Positions 25,789-33,654 of a stretch of 64,000 nt of DNA are shown here, piece after piece; position 1 is the first letter of the stretch; each line of letters starts with the position of its first letter. Under the pieces are notes generated by a model, which worked only from the letters and a program-made list of their open reading frames with translations, did not search any database and was not told where the DNA came from. Position numbers and translations under genes: made by a program. Origin of the DNA: Clostridioides difficile (GTDB taxonomy: Bacteria > Bacillota > Clostridia > Peptostreptococcales > Peptostreptococcaceae). The stretch spans positions 2,108,001 through 2,172,000 of the forward strand of contig CP103804.1 of assembly GCA_024919175.1 (NCBI GenBank), in the 5' to 3' direction.

Positions 25789-25959
25789 ATGTACAATATT
25801 TTAAAAAGAATGATTGAACAAAAAAATTATGAAACTAAAGAAGAGTTGCAAACTAAGTTGGATGTATTCTATGCATTAAATAGAATTAAAGAAAATGAAT
25901 ACAAAGAATTAACAAATATGATAAACAAAGAAGAATTATCAATAGAACCGATTATCTAA
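25789..25959 (+). CDS. XkdX-like peptide, cassette 3
   Basis: The 56-residue peptide begins MYNILKRMIEQKNYETKEEL and continues QTKLDVFYALNRIKENEYKEL. The spacing of helix, turn and the ENEYKEL element matches the 44-residue XkdX-like product of cassette 1 (TENEYKNI). GGAGGTAAG precedes the ATG. A terminator overlaps its end. Confidence 0.75.
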   Translation: MYNILKRMIEQKNYETKEELQTKLDVFYALNRIKENEYKELTNMINKEELSIEPII

Positions 25960-25980
25960 AATATAAGGGTTCTTTTTTTA
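25944..25980 (+). terminator. Intrinsic terminator before the lysis genes
   Basis: AGAACC pairs with GGTTCT across an 18-nt loop and is followed by seven T residues. The stem is short, so termination may be partial. Confidence 0.5.
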
Positions 25981-26004
25981 TATCAATTTTAGCAGGAGGT
26001 CATC

Positions 26005-26271
26005 ATGGAGCAATTATTAACAGAACTAAGCAGTCTAGGAGCAATAGGAATACTATGTGCTTTACTATTCAAAAACACTATGCAGGAGAAAAAAGAAGAT
26101 AGAGACATGTATAAAAAAACAGTAGAAAACTTTATTGAGCTATCGACACAGCAACAAGAAATTAATAAAAATATACTTGTTGAAATGGGAGCAGTGAAAA
26201 CTGATGTAGAGGAAATAAAAGAAGATGTAACAGATATAAAAGTTATGCTACAGAAAGAAGGTGATAAATGA
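26005..26271 (+). CDS. Putative holin (single membrane segment, BhlA/XhlA-like)
   Basis: This 88-residue protein has one hydrophobic segment near the N-terminus (SLGAIGILCALLF, residues 9-22) followed by a long charged coiled coil (KTDVEEIKEDVTDIKVML). This is the form of BhlA/UviB- or XhlA-type holins or holin partners. It lies directly before the endolysin gene and overlaps its start, so the lysis pair is co-translated. CAGGAGG precedes the ATG. C. difficile phages more often carry three-segment TcdE-like holins, so the pore-forming role is likely but not certain. Confidence 0.75.
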   Translation: MEQLLTELSSLGAIGILCALLFKNTMQEKKEDRDMYKKTVENFIELSTQQQEINKNILVEMGAVKTDVEEIKEDVTDIKVMLQKEGDK

Positions 26272-27020
26272 TGAAAGTAGCAATAGTACCAGGGCATACA
26301 CTAACAGGAAAAAGAACTGGAGCAGTTGGTTATATAGATGAAGGAAAAGAAAATAGAATACTAACTGATTTAATTATAAAATGGTTAAAACAAGGTGGAG
26401 CAACTGTATATACTGGAAAAGTAGATAAATCTAACAACTATCTAGAAGAGCAATGTAAAATAGCTAATAAACAAAATGTAGACTTAGCAGTACAAATTCA
26501 TTTCAATGCAAATAGAACAACCCTAAATCCTATTGGAACAGAAACGATATATAAAACTAATAATGGCAAGTTGCATGCGGATAGAATTAATAAGAAATTA
26601 GCAACAGTATTTGAAAATAGAGGTGCTAAATCTGATGTAAGAGGTCTTTACTGGCTTAATCATACAAAAGCACCAGCAATATTGATTGAAGTATGCTTTG
26701 TAGATAGCAAGGCAGACACAGATTATTATATTAGATGTAAAAATACAGTAGCAAAATTAATTGCAGAAGGTATATTAAATAAGGATATATATAGTGAGGT
26801 AGTGAGTAAATTGATTAAACATACAGTAATTTATGATGGAGAGGCTGACAGAATACCAGCTGAAGTAATTAGTTGGAATTACAAAGAAAGTGACTGTAGG
26901 GTTTGTGATATAAAAGATTATAAAACATATCAAACAGAGAATTTATATGTTGTAGGATCAGGAGCCTGTGATAAGATAAGTTCTATGACTAAAGAAAACT
27001 TATACTATGATAAAAGGTAA
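26271..27020 (+). CDS. Endolysin, N-acetylmuramoyl-L-alanine amidase, C-terminus frameshifted
   Basis: This zinc amidase (Amidase_3) cuts between MurNAc and the stem peptide. The metal and catalytic residues are visible: IVPGH (His near 9), KENR (Glu near 25), VQIHFN (His near 76) and LIEVCF (Glu near 140). Residues 175-249 form the wall-binding C-terminal domain of the phiCD27-endolysin type (TVIYDGEADRIPAEV, LYVVGSGAC). The frame ends early at 27020, but the next frame carries MIKGNDRFETLYKALDFINK. That is what I recall as the end of the phiCD27 enzyme, so one extra base near 27003-27006 seems to have truncated it. ATG 26268 is an alternative start. Confidence 0.9.
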   Translation: MKVAIVPGHTLTGKRTGAVGYIDEGKENRILTDLIIKWLKQGGATVYTGKVDKSNNYLEEQCKIANKQNVDLAVQIHFNANRTTLNPIGTETIYKTNNGKLHADRINKKLATVFENRGAKSDVRGLYWLNHTKAPAILIEVCFVDSKADTDYYIRCKNTVAKLIAEGILNKDIYSEVVSKLIKHTVIYDGEADRIPAEVISWNYKESDCRVCDIKDYKTYQTENLYVVGSGACDKISSMTKENLYYDKR

Positions 27021-27069
27021 TGATAGATTTGAGACACTTTATAAAGCGTTAGATTTTATAAACAAATAA
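27007..27069 (+). other. Detached C-terminal coding remnant of the endolysin
   Basis: In the +1 frame relative to the endolysin the codons from ATG 27007 to TAA 27069 encode MIKGNDRFETLYKALDFINK. Joined after codon 245 of the endolysin this gives a protein near 265 residues, close to the 270-residue phiCD27 endolysin. Confidence 0.65.
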
Positions 27070-27170
27070 ACAATAGATTGCTAAATGGATCTTTTTTTAT
27101 TGAAAGTATGTAAATAATGAATTTAAATTCACTAACATATATGATAATGATACAAGGTGATTTTGCAGCT

Positions 27171-27200
27171 TTATTTTTTCTTCTTTCTATTCTTACTCAC
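27171..27200 (-). CDS. Tiny minus-strand ORF (MSKNRKKKK)
   Basis: A GTG at 27200 (minus strand) follows AAAGGAGGT with 7-nt spacing and encodes only nine residues, mostly lysine, before TAA. A TATAAT lies upstream on that strand (plus-strand 27256-27261). It could be a leader peptide or a decayed gene start. The ribosome site is unusually good for chance, but the product is unproven. Confidence 0.3.
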   Translation of the reverse strand: MSKNRKKKK

Positions 27201-27350
27201 TTTTTTTGACCTCCTTTTTTAGGTTTTTATTTTCTCACTTCTTTTATATATTTATATTATATTTACATGTGATGTGAAAATTAACAAATATTCCATATTT
27301 TTCAATAAATTTATATTAATGAACTATATTTCTTACAAATAAAAATAAAT

Positions 27351-27385
27351 GGTGGCAAAACCAAACTTGCCACCATCTTGCCACC
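27351..27385. repeat. TTGCCACC repeat cluster, possible integrase arm sites
   Basis: GGTGGCAA (27351-27358) is inverted relative to TTGCCACC at 27367-27374 and again at 27378-27385, the latter two in an 11-bp direct period. Clusters like this near an attachment site are typical of phage integrase arm-binding sites. The hairpin reading (8-bp stem, 8-nt loop) is an alternative. Confidence 0.4.
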
Positions 27386-27529
27386 GAAAATAAAGAATAG
27401 AATAAATTTAAATTAAGCATAATAAAACATAAACAACAAAACTAAACTTAATAAATTATTGAAATACCAACACTTGTGAAAAAATAACAACAATAAACAA
27501 ACAAAATAGATAAATATATCCAATTAAGG

Positions 27530-27535
27530 TATAAT
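27530..27535 (+). promoter_or_regulatory. Candidate -10 of the zinc-ribbon gene pair
   Basis: TATAAT lies about 60 nt before the start codon at 27597; the -35 match is weak. Confidence 0.4.
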
Positions 27536-27596
27536 TAAGTTTTATATGATATAGTTATATTTGATAATTAACAATGGTAAAACTTGGAGGGAAAAA

Positions 27597-28961
27597 ATGG
27601 ATGAAAAAAAAATAGATAACATGAATTATTCATATAGCAACTATTCTAAAAAAACAGGTAAACCAATTAGAAAAATGAAAAATAATAACCTTACACTTGA
27701 AACTAAACAAGATAAAATTTGTTCTAGTTGCAACAAAGAAAATAATCCTAAAGATAATTACTGTAAATTTTGTGGAAATGAACTTTATGAAATAGTATCA
27801 TTAAAACCAAGTGAAACAAAACTTGACTTAAAATCTAAAATAAAAGAACTCTCATATCACGCAAATACAAGAGGGATATTTTTAACGACTTTTTCAACCA
27901 TATTTATATTGCTTGTTATTTCGTTAATATTTAAGGCTATAATTACTATTCAATTTAATGATATCAGTTATATGATAAATCCAGCACATATAATTTTAGC
28001 TCTTAACCTAGGGCAAATCAGTGTATCTATGTCTACCATGATGGGTTCTGGATTTATAAGTGCAAATATAGGCTTGTTAATATTACTTATAATCCCTGTT
28101 TTAGGATTAATTATATCAAATTTAATTTTTATGAGAAAAAGATGTAAGAATTCAAAAACTACATTAGCTAATTCTCTTGGAGTTGGAATTTTATATGGAT
28201 TAATTTTAGCTATTTTATGTACTTTTACTAATGTTAAAACTAGCTCACATAGTATGCTAGAATATGGATATGCTTTAGAGTATAGTTACGAATTTTTTAG
28301 TGCGCTTTTAAATGGATTTGTATTAGGTTTTATATGTACATATATAACTAACTATAGAAAAAGCTATGAAAAAGAAAATATGTATATGTCCCTTTTTTCA
28401 AATGCTATTAAAATATTTATATTAGGATATGCTTTAGTTTTAGCGATACTTTTTATATTAACTATATCTGATAGTAGTTATTTAAATGAATTGAATATGA
28501 GTAGTTACTCAAGTGGCATGGATTTATTTGCTATCTTGCCACAAATTGCGAGCTATATGTGGGCTTTTGCAAATGGAATTTCTGTAACAATAATAAATTC
28601 AACATTGTCAATATTTAGTTTAGGTTCATCATCTTTATTTGGAGACACTAAATTAATGTTTTATGCAATGGGAGCTTTGTCTGCATTAATAATTTTATTA
28701 AATGGATATAAGTTAAGATTTAAATACGAAACACATAGTATTAAACCTGTAATAATATTTAGCATATATTATGCATTTTTAATGGGTATGTTAGCTTTGT
28801 TTAGCACATTTATACTTGATAGCAATATTAATTTCTTTAATACAACTAGTTATGGAACAACTCTAGTTATGCAATTTAAAGTGTTCTCAACTATTATAAT
28901 TTCATTTATATACAGTTTTGTGATATCTTTAATAGGATATAAACTAAACTCAGCTGACTAA
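27597..28961 (+). CDS. Zinc-ribbon multi-pass membrane protein
   Basis: This 454-residue protein has a cytoplasmic zinc ribbon near residues 43-62 (CSSCNKENNPKDNYCKFCG, two CxxC pairs) followed by about nine hydrophobic segments from residue 90 on. No transporter or enzyme motif is visible, so the function is unknown; such proteins are common and uncharacterised in Clostridia. The frame is open from a TTG at 27561, but GGAGGG at 27586-27591 fixes the ATG at 27597. It is co-transcribed with the next zinc-ribbon gene and is the first host gene right of the prophage. Confidence 0.8.
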   Translation: MDEKKIDNMNYSYSNYSKKTGKPIRKMKNNNLTLETKQDKICSSCNKENNPKDNYCKFCGNELYEIVSLKPSETKLDLKSKIKELSYHANTRGIFLTTFSTIFILLVISLIFKAIITIQFNDISYMINPAHIILALNLGQISVSMSTMMGSGFISANIGLLILLIIPVLGLIISNLIFMRKRCKNSKTTLANSLGVGILYGLILAILCTFTNVKTSSHSMLEYGYALEYSYEFFSALLNGFVLGFICTYITNYRKSYEKENMYMSLFSNAIKIFILGYALVLAILFILTISDSSYLNELNMSSYSSGMDLFAILPQIASYMWAFANGISVTIINSTLSIFSLGSSSLFGDTKLMFYAMGALSALIILLNGYKLRFKYETHSIKPVIIFSIYYAFLMGMLALFSTFILDSNINFFNTTSYGTTLVMQFKVFSTIIISFIYSFVISLIGYKLNSAD

Positions 28962-28982
28962 ATATGATTGGAGGAAACTTCT

Positions 28983-29474
28983 ATGGAAGAAAATAATAAA
29001 AAGACAGTAGATGATAAATTTTCTAAGGTTAAAAAAAGATTTGGTAATGGAAAATTTAAAATTGAATTATATAAAGAAAAATCAAAGATAAATAGAGAAA
29101 TTGATGATATTCAAGAAAAGAAGAGTAAGCTCTTTTTAGAAATGGGAATGTTGACTTATCAAAAAATTAGAGAAAATTCTATTGATGATGAGTGTTTTGA
29201 TAAATTCTGTGATGAGTTATTAGAACTTGATAAGATCATTTATGAAAAAAATATGGAAATCAATGATATGGAAATTGCAGAAAGCAATGTAACTTGTGAA
29301 TGTGGTTATGTTGGAAATATAAATGACAAATATTGTGCTGAATGTGGTAGAAAATTTGAGTTAGATAATGATTATGATGATTTTATAGTTTGTGGTTATT
29401 GTGAAAGTGAAATAGATTCGGAATCTGAGTTTTGTCCATGTTGTGGTAGAAAAATTATTATGGATTTAGAATAG
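28983..29474 (+). CDS. Double zinc-ribbon cytoplasmic protein
   Basis: This 163-residue protein has a charged helical N-terminal 95 residues (KEKSKINREIDDIQEKKSKL) and two C-terminal zinc ribbons, CECGYVGNINDKYCAECG and CGYCESEIDSESEFCPCCG. It begins 21 nt after the membrane zinc-ribbon gene; GGAGG at 28970-28974 selects ATG 28983 over an upstream TTG. The ribbons are probably for protein-protein contacts. A joint role with its neighbour is likely; I do not recognise a pathway. Confidence 0.8.
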   Translation: MEENNKKTVDDKFSKVKKRFGNGKFKIELYKEKSKINREIDDIQEKKSKLFLEMGMLTYQKIRENSIDDECFDKFCDELLELDKIIYEKNMEINDMEIAESNVTCECGYVGNINDKYCAECGRKFELDNDYDDFIVCGYCESEIDSESEFCPCCGRKIIMDLE

Positions 29475-29482
29475 TATTGGGG

Positions 29483-29513
29483 AACCTATGTATTGTATAC
29501 ATGGGTTTTTTTA
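29483..29513 (+). terminator. Strong intrinsic terminator after the zinc-ribbon pair
   Basis: AACCTATGTAT pairs with ATACATGGGTT (11 bp, one T-G pair, loop TGT) followed by T7. It separates this pair from the sialic acid operon. Confidence 0.85.
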
Positions 29514-29653
29514 TTGAAATTATTTGTATCTATATTTAAATGAAAATAAAAACCAAAAAAATGAAATAAATTTTCTTAAAATCATGAAATACAAGGAAAT
29601 ACTTGGAATAAATCTATAAAAGAATAGAGCTAATAAAAAAATATGAAAAAATA

Positions 29654-29682
29654 TTGCAAAGAAAAAGTTTTCATGTTATTAT
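29654..29682 (+). promoter_or_regulatory. nan operon promoter with embedded palindrome
   Basis: TTGCAA (29654-29659) and TATTAT (29677-29682) are 17 bp apart. The spacer contains the palindrome GAAAA-AG-TTTTC (29661-29672). An operator inside the spacer would block RNA polymerase; the RpiR-type regulator of this operon is the natural candidate. Confidence 0.6.
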
Positions 29683-29731
29683 TAATACATAAATTAAGAA
29701 AATAAATTTCAGAAATGAGGTAATCAAAAAA

Positions 29732-30403
29732 ATGCTAGATAAAGTAAAGGGAAGACTAATAGTATCATGCCAAGCTTTAGAAAATGAACCTCTTCATAGT
29801 TCTTTTATAATGGGTAGAATGGCTAGAGCTGCTAAGGAAGGTGGAGCAGTTGGAATTAGAGCTCAAGGAGTTGATGATATTATTGAAATAAAAAAAGTTA
29901 CTGGGCTTCCTGTCATAGGTATTATAAAGAGAAATTATGAAGATTCAGATATATATATAACACCAACTAAAAAAGAAGTAGATGAACTTTTAACAACAGG
30001 ATGTGAAATGATAGCACTGGATGCTACTAATAGAGTTAGACCGAATAACGAAGATTTGAAAGAAATTATAAATTATATAAAAGAAAATAATGTTTTAGTC
30101 ATGGCTGATATTTCAAATTATGATGAAGCTGTAAAGGCACAAGAATACGGTGTAGACTGTGTTTCAACTACATTATCAGGGTATACTCCATATACAGAAG
30201 TTTTAGATGGTCCAGATTTTGTGCTGATGGAAAGATTGGTTAAAGATTTAGAAATACCTGTAATAGCAGAAGGAAAGGTAAATACTCCTCAAGACTTAAA
30301 GAAAGTATTTGAAATAGGAGTTCATTCATCAGTTGTAGGCTCAGCAATAACAAGACCACAATTGATAACAGAAAAATTTGTCAAAGCAATTGAAATTAAT
30401 TAA
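29732..30403 (+). CDS. nanE: N-acetylmannosamine-6-phosphate 2-epimerase
   Basis: This 223-residue TIM-barrel enzyme converts ManNAc-6-P to GlcNAc-6-P, the step that feeds sialic acid carbon into amino-sugar catabolism. The N-terminus LIVSCQALENEPLHSS, GAVGIRAQGVDDI, the phosphate-binding VIAEGKVNTPQDLKKVFEIG and the Lys in IGIIKRNY are characteristic of NanE. It is the first gene behind the nan promoter. GAGGT precedes the ATG. Confidence 0.95.
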   Translation: MLDKVKGRLIVSCQALENEPLHSSFIMGRMARAAKEGGAVGIRAQGVDDIIEIKKVTGLPVIGIIKRNYEDSDIYITPTKKEVDELLTTGCEMIALDATNRVRPNNEDLKEIINYIKENNVLVMADISNYDEAVKAQEYGVDCVSTTLSGYTPYTEVLDGPDFVLMERLVKDLEIPVIAEGKVNTPQDLKKVFEIGVHSSVVGSAITRPQLITEKFVKAIEIN

Positions 30404-30472
30404 AAATTAATTTATAAATTAAAAATTTATTATATTTAACTATATTTGAAAATTAAAATTGGAGGTAAAGAT

Positions 30473-31354
30473 ATGAGAACAACAGATATGAAAGGAATTT
30501 ATTCAGCATTATTAGTTTCATTTGATAAGGAAGGAAATATAAACGAAAAAGGGTTAAGACAAATAATTAGACATAATATAGATGTTTGTAAAATAGATGG
30601 TCTTTATGTAGGTGGAAGTACAGGAGAAAACTTCATGCTTTCAACTGATGAAAAGAAAAAAATATTTGAAATAGCTAAAGATGAAGTGAAAGAAGAAATA
30701 AAGTTAATAGCTCAAGTTGGTTCAGTTAATTTAAAAGAAGCTGTAGAACTTGCTAAATTTACAACTGATTTAGGATATGATGCTATAAGTGCGGTTACAC
30801 CTTTTTACTATAAATTTGATTTTGAAGAAATAAAACACTATTACAATACAATAATAAACTCTGTAGATAATAGATTAATAATATACTCTATACCATTTTT
30901 AACTGGTGTTGATATGAGCTTAGATCAATTTGGAGAATTATTTGAAAATGAAAAAATAATAGGTGTTAAGTTTACAGCAGCAGATTTCTACTTATTAGAA
31001 AGAATGAGAAAAACATTCCCAAATAAACTAATATTTGCAGGATTTGATGAAATGATGTTACCAGCTACAGTTTTAGGTGTAGATGGGGCAATTGGTTCTA
31101 CATTTAATGTAAACGGTGTCAGAGCTAGACAAATATTTGAACTAACTAAGAGTGAAAAAATATCAGAAGCACTTGAAGTACAACATGTGACAAATGATTT
31201 AATAACAGATATATTAGGAAATGGTCTATATCAAACAATTAAATTACTACTTGAAGAGCAAGGTGTTGAAGCTGGATATTGTAGACAACCTATGAAAGAA
31301 GCAACTGATGAAATGAAATCAAGAGCGAAAGAAATATACAGAAAGTATTTTTAA
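30473..31354 (+). CDS. nanA: N-acetylneuraminate lyase
   Basis: This 293-residue class I aldolase splits sialic acid into ManNAc and pyruvate. It has the family motif GGSTGENF near residue 46, the active-site Tyr in IYSIPF near 137 and the Schiff-base Lys in GVKFTAAD near 165. The frame is open from a TTG at 30446, but TTGGAGGT (30460-30467) shows that ATG 30473 is the start. It follows nanE in the same operon after a 69-nt AT-rich gap. Confidence 0.95.
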   Translation: MRTTDMKGIYSALLVSFDKEGNINEKGLRQIIRHNIDVCKIDGLYVGGSTGENFMLSTDEKKKIFEIAKDEVKEEIKLIAQVGSVNLKEAVELAKFTTDLGYDAISAVTPFYYKFDFEEIKHYYNTIINSVDNRLIIYSIPFLTGVDMSLDQFGELFENEKIIGVKFTAADFYLLERMRKTFPNKLIFAGFDEMMLPATVLGVDGAIGSTFNVNGVRARQIFELTKSEKISEALEVQHVTNDLITDILGNGLYQTIKLLLEEQGVEAGYCRQPMKEATDEMKSRAKEIYRKYF

Positions 31355-31384
31355 TAATACTTTTAGTATGGGAGGATTAGTCAA

Positions 31385-32887
31385 ATGGTAGGATTTACTT
31401 GGATAGATTTTGCAATATTAGTAGTTTACTTATTGGCAGTTTTATTTGCAGGATTATTATTTTCAAAGAAGGAAATGAAAGGAAAAGAGTTCTTCAAAGG
31501 TGATGGAACTATTCCATGGTGGGTTACATCAGTGTCAATATTTGCTACATTATTAAGCCCAATATCATTTTTATCACTAGCAGGTAATTCTTATGGTGGA
31601 ACATGGATTTTATGGTTTGCACAATTAGGTATGTTTATAGCTATACCTTTAACAATAAAATTTTTCTTACCTCTATATAGTAGATTAGAAATAGATACTG
31701 CATATGAGTACTTAGAAATGAGATATGAAAGTAAAGGTCTTAGAGTGATTGGAGCTTTAATGTTTATAATATATCAAATAGGACGTATGTCTATAATAAT
31801 GTATCTACCATCAGTAGTTTTAGCAGGTCTTACAGGAATACCTGTAAATGTGTTAATAATAGTTATGGGTGTAATAGCAATAATTTATTCGTATACAGGT
31901 GGATTAAAAGCTGTTTTATGGACTGATTTTATACAAGGCATGGTACTAATAGTGGGTGTTACAGGTACATTATTCTATCTAATATCAAGTATAAATGGCG
32001 GATTTGGAACAGTAATGGATACTCTTACAAGTGGTCATAAATTTTTAGCAACAAATGAAGTTATGTTTGATAAAAATATACTATCTACAAGTGCATTTAT
32101 AATATTTGTTGGAGCTGGTCTTAATACTTTTTCATCATATGTATCAAGTCAAGATATAGTTCAAAGATTTACTACAACAACTGATATAAAACAACTTAAT
32201 AAAATGACGTATGGAAATGGTGTTTTATCAATGGGACTTGCAACAGTATTTTATCTAATTGGAACTTGTTTATTTATATACTATACTCAAAATCCAGACT
32301 TAGCACAAACCGTTCAACAAGACCAAGTATTTGCATCATATATAGCTTATGAATTACCAGTAGGTATAACAGGAATACTACTTGCAGCAATATATGCAGC
32401 ATCGCAGTCAACTTTATCAACAGGGCTTAATTCAGTTGCTACAAGTTGGACTTTAGATATACAAACTATTATAACAAAAGATATGAGTATGGAAAGACAA
32501 ACTAAGGTAGCACAATATATATCATTAGGAGTAGGTATACTTTCTATAGTTGTTGCAATAATCTTAGCAAATGGAGAGATAAAGTCAGCATATGAATGGT
32601 TCAATAGTTTTATGGGTCTAGTTTTAGGAGTTTTAGCAGGGATATTTGTACTTGGTGCGTTTTGTAAAAAAGCAACTAAAATGGGGGCATATATTGGATT
32701 TGCAGTATCAGCAATTTTAGTTGTTTATCTAAAATACAGATTACCAGAAGTAACTTCTTGGGCTTATTCTCTAATAACAATAACTACTTCTGTAGTAGTA
32801 GGAACTGTATTTAGTGCAATAGAAGCAAAAGTTAAAGCAAAAGTATATTCACCAAAAGCTGAAACTACAGTTTATTATGAAAAGTAA
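31385..32887 (+). CDS. nanT: Sodium/solute symporter, probable sialic acid transporter
   Basis: This 500-residue protein of the SSS family has about 13 membrane segments, beginning TWIDFAILVVYLLAVLFAG. The sequences ISFLSLAGNSYGGTW, YSYTGGLKAVLWTDFIQG and AAIYAASQSTLSTGLNSVAT are the SSS signature and sodium-site regions. Its place directly after nanA and before accessory sialic-acid genes makes N-acetylneuraminate the likely substrate, as shown for other SSS-type sialic acid importers. The substrate is inferred from context. Confidence 0.9.
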   Translation: MVGFTWIDFAILVVYLLAVLFAGLLFSKKEMKGKEFFKGDGTIPWWVTSVSIFATLLSPISFLSLAGNSYGGTWILWFAQLGMFIAIPLTIKFFLPLYSRLEIDTAYEYLEMRYESKGLRVIGALMFIIYQIGRMSIIMYLPSVVLAGLTGIPVNVLIIVMGVIAIIYSYTGGLKAVLWTDFIQGMVLIVGVTGTLFYLISSINGGFGTVMDTLTSGHKFLATNEVMFDKNILSTSAFIIFVGAGLNTFSSYVSSQDIVQRFTTTTDIKQLNKMTYGNGVLSMGLATVFYLIGTCLFIYYTQNPDLAQTVQQDQVFASYIAYELPVGITGILLAAIYAASQSTLSTGLNSVATSWTLDIQTIITKDMSMERQTKVAQYISLGVGILSIVVAIILANGEIKSAYEWFNSFMGLVLGVLAGIFVLGAFCKKATKMGAYIGFAVSAILVVYLKYRLPEVTSWAYSLITITTSVVVGTVFSAIEAKVKAKVYSPKAETTVYYEK

Positions 32888-32911
32888 TATAGATTTTAAA
32901 TAAGAAATTAT

Positions 32912-32966
32912 CTTATAGAGTAGCTAGATGAGATTAGATACATAAATACTCTAGTTACTCTATAAG
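32912..32966 (+). repeat. Long inverted repeat (17-bp arms) downstream of nanT
   Basis: The left arm 32912-32928 (CTTATAGAGTA-GCTAGA) matches the complement of 32950-32966 with one mismatch; the loop is 21 nt. There is no T tract, so it is not a classic terminator. A TATAAT (32971-32976) follows at once. It could stabilise the nanEAT transcript end or act as an operator for a downstream promoter. Confidence 0.6.
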
Positions 32967-33039
32967 AATGTATAATGAACTTTATAGGTAAAAAATTGAA
33001 AGTAGAATGTATTTAAAATTATATAGGGAGATAGTGCTT

Positions 33040-33492
33040 ATGATATTTGGAAGTATAAATCATAGTAAGACATATTCAACATTACATGAAGATTTACTTA
33101 AGTGTTTTGAATATGCTAAAGAAAATTCATTGGTAGATTACGAAAAAGGGACTCATACAATAGATGGTGATGACATCTTTGTAAATATCGTTGAGTATAA
33201 AACTTGTGAAAAAGAAGAAAGATTCTGGGAAGCTCATAAGAAATATATAGATGTACATTTAATGCTAGATGGATGCGAAAGAATAGATTTAAATTTTATA
33301 GAAAATTTAAAGCAAAAGACATATGAGGAAGATAGTGACTTTTTACCTCTTGATGGGCAAAATAATGGATATGTTGAACTTAGAAAAGGTGATTTCTTAG
33401 TATGTTACCCAGAAGATGCACATATGACAGCAATAAAAGTTTCAGAAAAAGAAAATATCAAAAAAGCTATTTTTAAGGTTTTGGTTAGATAA
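33040..33492 (+). CDS. YhcH/YjgK/YiaL family protein (sialic acid cluster)
   Basis: This 150-residue cupin-like protein belongs to the DUF386 family, often encoded in nan clusters and proposed to handle anomers of sialic acid or ManNAc. Visible features are IFGSINHSKTY, WEAHKKYIDVHLMLDG and YPEDAHM, with His/Glu residues that bind a metal in this family. GGGAG at 33026-33030 selects ATG 33040 over an upstream in-frame ATG at 33007. It is separated from nanT by the long inverted repeat and from the next gene by a regulated-looking terminator. Confidence 0.88.
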   Translation: MIFGSINHSKTYSTLHEDLLKCFEYAKENSLVDYEKGTHTIDGDDIFVNIVEYKTCEKEERFWEAHKKYIDVHLMLDGCERIDLNFIENLKQKTYEEDSDFLPLDGQNNGYVELRKGDFLVCYPEDAHMTAIKVSEKENIKKAIFKVLVR

Positions 33493-33509
33493 TGAAAATT
33501 TATATAACC

Positions 33510-33598
33510 ACTAAGGCTGAAAATAGTGATTTAACTTTCAGCGATTAGTGAGATTTCGTAAATTTTAGTTAGATTACTATTTTCAGCCTTAGTTTTTT
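33510..33598 (+). terminator. Large terminator hairpin with a competing inner hairpin
   Basis: ACTAAGGCTGAAAATAGT (33510-33527) pairs perfectly over 18 bp with 33576-33593, followed by a T run. Inside, CTGAAA (33517-33522) can instead pair with TTTCAG (33536-33541), which would break the large stem. It lies between the YhcH-like and acetylesterase genes. Confidence 0.7.
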
Positions 33599-33654
33599 AT
33601 AGGAAAATTTAAATAGACATTAAAAAGTTTATAATTATATAGAGGAGTTAATTT

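Larger units (their letters stand above)
27070..27596. other. Right prophage end and host junction, non-coding
   Basis: No substantial gene lies here. It holds a T-rich terminator-like tract near 27088-27102, a tiny minus-strand ORF with a perfect ribosome site (27171-27200), and clustered TTGCCACC repeats (27351-27385). The promoter of the next host gene (TATAAT at 27530-27535) is at the right end. With the endolysin on the left and host genes on the right, attR must lie here; the exact core needs the left junction. Confidence 0.55.
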
